Positions 5,962 through 10,471 of a stretch of 10,471 nucleotides of DNA are shown one piece after another; the first letter of the stretch is position 1, and the number at the start of each line of letters is the position of its first letter. The stretch spans positions 1-10,471 of the forward strand of contig JAADGB010000001.1 in the NCBI GenBank assembly GCA_013152575.1. Direction: 5' to 3'. The position numbers and the translations under genes are program-made. This DNA is from Thermoproteota archaeon (GTDB taxonomy: Archaea; Thermoproteota; Thermoprotei_A; Sulfolobales; Acidilobaceae). The notes below the pieces were generated by a model, which was given only the letters and a program-made list of their open reading frames with translations, had not been told where the DNA came from and made no database searches.

Positions 5962-8610
5962 GTGAACGAGGAGAGATTCATACTTAGCGGGATCAAGTTC
6001 GGCGTGCTCCCACCCTACGAGATCTCAAGGATGGCCAGAGTAACAGTCACCAGACCAGAACTCTACGAATCAGACGGTACGCCCGTAATGGGAGGCCCCA
6101 GGGACCCCCACTTCGGTGCAATCGAGCCTGGAGAGGCCTGCCCCGTATGTGGTAACAGAAGAGACAACTGTCCAGGCCACTTCGGAAAAATCGACCTCGC
6201 AAGGCCAGTACTAATACCCTACTATAGCGACCACGTAAACGCTGTGCTACAAGCAACATGCCGCTCGTGTAGCAGGATTCTACTCCCCGACGAGCAGGTA
6301 AAGAGGATGCTGAGGGTCCTCAGAACCCTAAAGGCCCGTTGGCCACAGCTAGCATCGAACTTTATCCGTGAGATAAGGAAGCAAGCCGCCCAGAACAGTG
6401 TATGCCCGCACTGTGGAGCCCGCCAGTACAGGATCAGGTACATCAGGCCAGTGGTCTTCTACGAGGAGAGGCCAGAGGGAGAGGTAAGACTCACGCCAAT
6501 CGAGATCAGAGATAGGCTCGAGAAGGTGAGGAACGAGGACGCCGAGCTCCTTGGCCTGGACCCAGAGGCTTCCAGGCCGGAGTGGATGGTGGCAACAGTC
6601 CTACCAGTCCCACCACTAGCCGTAAGGCCTCCAATCACTCTAGAGACCGGTCTCAAGTCCGAGGACGACCTAACACACGCCCTAGTAGAGATAATCAGGC
6701 AAAACGAGAGGTTGAAACACTACCTAGCGACAAGCGCTCCAGAAACTATGGTCGAGGATTCATGGATAGCCCTACAACACATGATCGCAGCCTATATTGA
6801 CAACGAGCTGCCGAACGTCTTCGTACTCCAACACAGAGGAGGAAGGCCTCTAAAGACGCTTGCACAAAGGCTCAAGGGTAAGGAGGGTAGGCTTAGAGGA
6901 AACCTATCAGGTAAGAGAGTGAACTACTCCGCTAGAACAGTCATCAGCCCCGACCCGGAGATTAGTATAAACGAGGTCGGTGTACCAATCGAGATAGCAA
7001 TGATTCTAACGTACCCATTGAGGGTCACTCCCGAGAACATAGAGGAGGCAAGAAAATACGTTCTAAACGGTCCATACAAGTGGCCAGGAGCGACCTACGT
7101 CATCAAGGCAAGGACTAGGACAAAGATAGACCTACGATACCACAGGAACCACAAACAGTTAGCGGAGAGCCTCGAAGTAGGCGATATTGTAGAGAGACAC
7201 CTACTCGACGGCGACATAGTACTATTCAACAGGCAGCCAAGCCTCCACAGGATGTCAATACTGGCCCACAGGGTCCGTGTAATGAAAGGAAAGACGTTCA
7301 GGCTCAACCCACTCGTATGTCCACCTTACAACGCCGACTTCGACGGTGACGAGATGAACCTACACGTGCCAAGAATAGAGGAGGCCGTAGCCGAGGCAGA
7401 AGAGATACTGCTAGTTGAGAAGAACATTAAGACTCCAAGATATGGAGGCCCCATAATCGGAGGCCGGCAAGACTACATCAGCGGAGCATACCTAATGACC
7501 GTGAAGACTAGGCTACTAACCGAGGAAGAAGTGCTCGAACTCCTATCAAAGGCTGGCTACAAGGGAGATCTACCAGAGCCAGCAATACTCCACCCGAAGC
7601 CATTATGGACTGGAAAGCAGATAGTCAGCCTGTTCCTACCAGAAGACTTCTCCTACGAGGGAAGAGCAAAAATCAACGCAGGGCCACTGGCATGTGACAA
7701 CTATGACTGTTTCAACGACTCCTACATCGTAATAAGGAATGGCAAGCTACTTGAAGGAGTATTCGATAAGAACGCTATAGGAGCGGAGCAGCCAAACAAC
7801 GTGCTCCACATTATAGCCCTAGAGTACGGAGATGCGAAAGCCAGAGAACTACTAGACACGCTCTACAGGTCCTTTATTAGGATGCTAGAGGTCAGAGGAC
7901 TAACACTGAGCCTCTCCGATGTAGACATACCGCAGAAGGCGAGGGACGAGATAGCCAAGTTAACCGAGGAGGCTAAGAAGGAGATAGCCCAGATGATTAA
8001 GGAGTTCCACGAGGGCAAGCTAGAGCCCATACCCGGCAGAACGATGGAGGAGAGCCTCGAGATCAAGATAATCAACAGGCTACAAGAGCTATTCAGGAAG
8101 TCTCAGGAGGTTGCAGTAAACTACATGGACCCATTCAACGACGTCTTCATTATGGCCAGGACAGGTGCCAGAGGTAGCGAGACGAACATAGCACAGATGG
8201 TCGCAATGCTCGGCCAGCAAGTGGTGAGAGGTAAGAGAATACACAGGGGCTTCAGGAAGAGAACCCTAGCCCACTTCGTAGAAGACGACCTGTCACCGGA
8301 GGCGAAAGGATTCGTGAAAGGAAACTTCAGGTACGGTCTAAGGCCCACCGAGGTATTCTTCCACGCGGCCGCCGGAAGAGAGGGTCTAGTGGACACGGCA
8401 GTAAAGACAAGCCAGAGCGGATACATGCAGAGGAGGCTCATAAACGCTCTAAACGACCTAGTAGTCCTCCACGACGGAACAGTGAGAGACGCCTATGGAA
8501 ACCTCATACAGATAAAATACGGTGAAGACGGCGTCGATCCAATGAAGACCTACCACGGCGACCCGATAGACGTGGACAGGCTAATCGAGAAATACTCGCA
8601 TGTGAGGTGA
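5962..8610 (+). CDS. rpoA1: DNA-directed RNA polymerase subunit A' (Rpo1N)
   Basis: This 882-residue protein is the N-terminal two thirds of the largest subunit, homologous to Rpb1 and bacterial beta prime. The N-terminal clamp has two zinc sites: Cys60, Cys63, Cys70 and His73, then Cys100, Cys103, Cys148 and Cys151. LSGKRVNYSARTVISPDP near residue 315 is the lid/switch region. NADFDGDEMN (457-466) holds the invariant Asp459, Asp461 and Asp463 that bind catalytic magnesium. RTGARGSETNIAQM is the conserved funnel-pore segment, and the bridge helix covers about 795-835 with HAAAGREGLVDTAVKTSQSG. The protein ends soon after YGEDGVDP, the standard archaeal break between A' and A''. All key residues are intact and there is no intein. 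The GTG start at 5962 follows a strong GGTGAT site. The stop codon lies inside the ribosome binding site of rpoA2. Confidence 0.98.
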   Translation: MNEERFILSGIKFGVLPPYEISRMARVTVTRPELYESDGTPVMGGPRDPHFGAIEPGEACPVCGNRRDNCPGHFGKIDLARPVLIPYYSDHVNAVLQATCRSCSRILLPDEQVKRMLRVLRTLKARWPQLASNFIREIRKQAAQNSVCPHCGARQYRIRYIRPVVFYEERPEGEVRLTPIEIRDRLEKVRNEDAELLGLDPEASRPEWMVATVLPVPPLAVRPPITLETGLKSEDDLTHALVEIIRQNERLKHYLATSAPETMVEDSWIALQHMIAAYIDNELPNVFVLQHRGGRPLKTLAQRLKGKEGRLRGNLSGKRVNYSARTVISPDPEISINEVGVPIEIAMILTYPLRVTPENIEEARKYVLNGPYKWPGATYVIKARTRTKIDLRYHRNHKQLAESLEVGDIVERHLLDGDIVLFNRQPSLHRMSILAHRVRVMKGKTFRLNPLVCPPYNADFDGDEMNLHVPRIEEAVAEAEEILLVEKNIKTPRYGGPIIGGRQDYISGAYLMTVKTRLLTEEEVLELLSKAGYKGDLPEPAILHPKPLWTGKQIVSLFLPEDFSYEGRAKINAGPLACDNYDCFNDSYIVIRNGKLLEGVFDKNAIGAEQPNNVLHIIALEYGDAKARELLDTLYRSFIRMLEVRGLTLSLSDVDIPQKARDEIAKLTEEAKKEIAQMIKEFHEGKLEPIPGRTMEESLEIKIINRLQELFRKSQEVAVNYMDPFNDVFIMARTGARGSETNIAQMVAMLGQQVVRGKRIHRGFRKRTLAHFVEDDLSPEAKGFVKGNFRYGLRPTEVFFHAAAGREGLVDTAVKTSQSGYMQRRLINALNDLVVLHDGTVRDAYGNLIQIKYGEDGVDPMKTYHGDPIDVDRLIEKYSHVR

Positions 8611-8613
8611 TGA
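8604..8613 (+). promoter_or_regulatory. Ribosome binding site for rpoA2, overlapping the rpoA1 stop
   Basis: GAGGTGATGA spans the TGA stop of rpoA1 (8608-8610), and its GGTGAT ends five bases before ATG 8617. An in-frame TGA at 8611 excludes any earlier start. The arrangement places termination of A' and initiation of A'' within one ribosome footprint, consistent with translational coupling of two halves needed in equal amounts. Confidence 0.75.
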
Positions 8614-8616
8614 GCG

Positions 8617-9867
8617 ATGGCATACACGATATTCACAGACGATCTCAACACCCTCATAGACATAGCCAGTAAAGTACTGCCCAAGAAGAAGTTTGACGAG
8701 ATAAAGCAGAAGGTAATAGACAATGAGAAGCTAACCGAAAAACAGAAGGCCAACATAATCAGAGACGCTATAATCATATACATGAGGGCGCTCGCACAGC
8801 CAGGAGAACCCGTTGGCACGGTAGCGGCGCAGTCCATCGGAGAGCCAGGTACCCAGATGACTCTTAGAACATTCCACTACGCTGGTATAGTAGAGTTCGA
8901 CGTCACGCTAGGTCTACCCAGACTGATAGAGATAGTGGACGCCAGGAGAGAGCCGTCCACGCCAATGATGACCATCTATCTAGACGAGAAGCACAAGTAC
9001 GACGAGGAGAAGGCGAAGGAGATTGCCAGGAGGATACAGTACACGGTCCTAGACGCAGTGGTCAGCGAGATAGAATACTTCCAGGGAAGCAACGAGTTCA
9101 CAATAGTACTAGACCCCGAGCAGCTCGAGGACAAGGGAGTAACTGTTGAGAAGGTCATCGAGGCGCTAGAGAGGGGTAAACTAGGCGAAGTCGTTCAAAC
9201 CGAGGATCCATACGTAATAACCCTAATAGTGTCAGAGAGACTCCTACCACCAGAATACTACTACGATCCAGGAGTCTACAGGGAAATCGAGAACAAGATC
9301 AGGAAAGTCTACCTAAAGGGAATCAAGGGGATAAGGAGAGCAGTAATCCAGGCCGAGGAGAAGGAAGTAGACGGCAAGAAGGTCAAAGAATACTACATAG
9401 TAACAGAGGGAAGCAATCTAGCTGAGGTTCTAAGGATAAGGGGAGTAGACCATACCAGGACGACGACGAACAACATCCACGAGATAGCCGAGGTCCTCGG
9501 AATAGAGGCGGCGAGGAACGCGATAATAAGAGAGATCATGAACGTCCTCCAACAGTCAGGTCTCGACGTAGACATAAGGCACATCATGCTCGTAGCAGAC
9601 CTCATGACATTCACAGGCAGAGTACGCCAGATCGGTAGGCTAGGCATCGCCGGAGAAAAGGAGAGCCCACTAGCTAGGGCGGTCTTCGAAGTCACGGTAA
9701 AGAACCTATACGATGCCGCCGCCACGGGAGAATTCGAGAACCTAACCGGAGTATCAGAAAAGACTATAATAGGACAACCGCCTCCAGTGGGCACAGGCCT
9801 TGTAGTATGGTTAAAATCCCGTGAGACCGAGAAACCCATAGAGGTGGCTGAGAAGAAGAAAAAGTAA
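8617..9867 (+). CDS. rpoA2: DNA-directed RNA polymerase subunit A'' (Rpo1C)
   Basis: This 416-residue protein is the C-terminal third of the largest subunit. After an N-terminal helical lead of about 60 residues comes the trigger loop region, PGEPVGTVAAQSIGEPGTQ then MTLRTFHYAG (62-90), with His87 corresponding to the substrate-contacting histidine of Rpb1, followed by FDVTLGLPRLIEIVDARRE (94-112). The middle is the jaw-like variable domain. The C-terminal part, with GSNLAEVLRIRGVDHTRTTT, DIRHIMLVADLMTFTGRVR and ESPLARAVFEVT, forms the cleft and clamp base that meets RpoB. It ends with a charged tail finishing in four lysines, slightly longer than many relatives. It starts only six bases after rpoA1 and is followed by rpl30e after 21 bases. 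Splitting of the largest subunit here is general in Archaea, not a frameshift: the join has its own ribosome binding site. Confidence 0.98.
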   Translation: MAYTIFTDDLNTLIDIASKVLPKKKFDEIKQKVIDNEKLTEKQKANIIRDAIIIYMRALAQPGEPVGTVAAQSIGEPGTQMTLRTFHYAGIVEFDVTLGLPRLIEIVDARREPSTPMMTIYLDEKHKYDEEKAKEIARRIQYTVLDAVVSEIEYFQGSNEFTIVLDPEQLEDKGVTVEKVIEALERGKLGEVVQTEDPYVITLIVSERLLPPEYYYDPGVYREIENKIRKVYLKGIKGIRRAVIQAEEKEVDGKKVKEYYIVTEGSNLAEVLRIRGVDHTRTTTNNIHEIAEVLGIEAARNAIIREIMNVLQQSGLDVDIRHIMLVADLMTFTGRVRQIGRLGIAGEKESPLARAVFEVTVKNLYDAAATGEFENLTGVSEKTIIGQPPPVGTGLVVWLKSRETEKPIEVAEKKKK

Positions 9868-9888
9868 GGACGAGGCAGGTGAAAGGGA

Positions 9889-10191
9889 ATGTCAATCTCG
9901 ATCGAGAGGGAGCTGAGGAACCTAATTAGGACGGGTAACTACGTCCTGGGTACTAAGCAGACTCTCAAGCTGCTAAAGCTGGGCAAGGTAAAGCTAGTAA
10001 TAATGGCGAAGAACACCCCTCCAGAAATAAGGAAGAGAGTAAACTATTATGCAAAGCTGAGCAACGTACCAGTCATAGAATATGATGGTACAAGCGACGA
10101 CCTAGGCCACGCGCTCGGTAAACCATTCGTAGTATCACTAATAGGAGTAGTAGACGAGGGAACATCAAGGATACTGGAACTAATCAGCTAG
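9889..10191 (+). CDS. rpl30e: Ribosomal protein L30e (L7Ae/L30e family)
   Basis: This 100-residue protein matches archaeal L30e, a large-subunit ribosomal protein of the kink-turn binding L7Ae/L30e family. Evidence includes the NYVLGTKQTLKLLKLGKVKL region (18-37), in which GTKQTLK is the RNA-contacting helix, AKNTPPEIRKRVNYYAKLSN (40-59), the VPVIEY strand, and the GHALGKPF turn. The length is typical. ATG 9889 is fixed by an in-frame TGA at 9880; GGTGA at 9878-9882 lies six bases upstream. Its place between rpoA2 and nusA is the conserved archaeal order, so it is probably made from the RNA polymerase transcript. L7Ae itself is less likely, both from context and from the lack of the L7Ae-typical sequence. 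Confidence 0.95.
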   Translation: MSISIERELRNLIRTGNYVLGTKQTLKLLKLGKVKLVIMAKNTPPEIRKRVNYYAKLSNVPVIEYDGTSDDLGHALGKPFVVSLIGVVDEGTSRILELIS

Positions 10192-10202
10192 GAGGGTAGA
10201 GT

Positions 10203-10471
10203 ATGGTAGAAGAACGAATAACACCCGAGGAACTAAGATATTTATCAATACTCGAAGAGTTAACCGGAGCCCTTGGAATAAGATGCATAGTAGACGAGGA
10301 CAACAACAAACTAATCTTTCTCGTAAAAGACACCGATGTGGGTAAAGCAATAGGTAGGGGAGGCAAGAACGTCAAACTACTAAGGGCACTCCTAAAGAAG
10401 AACATCGAGATAGTTCCATACGGGGAAGACTTGGACACCATGGTCAAGAACCTATTCCCATCCGTAAAGAT
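10203..10471 (+). CDS. nusA: NusA-like KH-domain protein, N-terminal part (3' end outside window)
   Basis: The frame opens at ATG 10203 and is still open at the window end, giving 89 visible residues of a protein that is usually about 140 long. Archaeal NusA-like proteins consist of two KH RNA-binding domains and lack the RNA polymerase binding N-terminal domain of bacterial NusA. Here the first KH domain is visible: a helix after ITPEELRYLSILEELTG (6-22), the strand KLIFLVKD, and VGKAIGRGGKNVKLLR (46-61) with the GRGG loop (51-54) that contacts RNA. GGAGGG at 10191-10196 is a good ribosome site, and an in-frame TAG at 10197 excludes any earlier start. It follows rpl30e by 11 bases; rps12 and rps7 usually come next in archaea. 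Confidence 0.93.
   Translation, partial: MVEERITPEELRYLSILEELTGALGIRCIVDEDNNKLIFLVKDTDVGKAIGRGGKNVKLLRALLKKNIEIVPYGEDLDTMVKNLFPSVK

Noticed and set aside
5955..5987. Ten-codon frame starting at the ATG of the rpoA1 ribosome binding site, as a possible leader peptide
   Set aside because: The ATG is an unavoidable part of the GGTGATG signal, and similar accidental ATGs occur before rpoB (2391) and rpoA2 (8610). No conservation or function can be seen.
8590..8640. Frameshift or broken rpoA gene at the A'/A'' junction
   Set aside because: The split with a separate start and ribosome binding site is the normal archaeal arrangement, and both halves end and begin at the expected places.
9393..9839. 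Open frame of 148 codons on the minus strand inside rpoA2
   Set aside because: It is antisense to the conserved C-terminal part of RpoA''. Its length is explained by the scarcity of antisense stops under the codon use of this gene.
2395..9867. Inteins within rpoB, rpoA1 or rpoA2
   Set aside because: Inteins occur in some archaeal polymerase genes, but all active-site motifs here are continuous and the protein lengths are normal, so none is present.
1..10471. CRISPR arrays, insertion sequences, attachment sites or defence genes
   Set aside because: I saw no regularly spaced repeats, transposase-like proteins, terminal inverted repeats or foreign-looking genes. The tRNA 3' end has no visible duplicate in the window that would mark an integration site.

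Overview
This window reads as the chromosome of a hyperthermophilic crenarchaeote, probably from the Desulfurococcales/Pyrodictiales group; the placement rests on protein character and gene order and is only moderately certain. It carries an unsplit RNA polymerase B gene beside a split A'/A'' pair, a proteasome beta subunit, a tRNA with a bulge-helix-bulge intron, TATA-like boxes and GGTGAT-type ribosome binding sites. The gene order rpoH-rpoB-rpoA1-rpoA2-rpl30e-nusA is the classical archaeal transcription/translation operon.

Layout. Positions 1-342 hold the 3' part of an active-type proteasome beta subunit gene, followed after 22 bases by endonuclease V (365-1123); the two look co-transcribed rightward. 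A convergent gene on the minus strand (1080-1799) overlaps the endonuclease V tail by 44 bases. It encodes a two-domain protein with an N-terminal DUF357-like helical region and a C-terminal HxGH nucleotidyltransferase resembling archaeal FAD synthase. Upstream of it, also on minus, is an intron-containing tRNA-Lys(UUU) gene (1857-1965, intron 1896-1926). The 153 bases at 1966-2118 are the divergent promoter region between the tRNA and the RNA polymerase operon.

From 2119 rightward everything is one tightly packed cluster: rpoH, rpoB, rpoA1, rpoA2, rpl30e and the start of nusA, with gaps of 15, 15, 6, 21 and 11 bases and no visible internal terminator. RpoB, RpoA' and RpoA'' together build the catalytic core: RpoA' carries the metal-binding Asp triad and the bridge helix, RpoA'' carries the trigger loop, and RpoB carries the opposite wall of the active site and the hybrid-binding residues. 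RpoH is a small assembly subunit. L30e and NusA tie the operon to translation and RNA binding; rps12 and rps7 usually follow but lie outside the window.

I see no CRISPR array, insertion sequence, phage gene, intein or defence island, and I do not find a previously undescribed system. The items most worth a second look are the DUF357-nucleotidyltransferase fusion, the antisense 3' overlap with endonuclease V, and apparent lineage-specific additions at both ends of RpoB.
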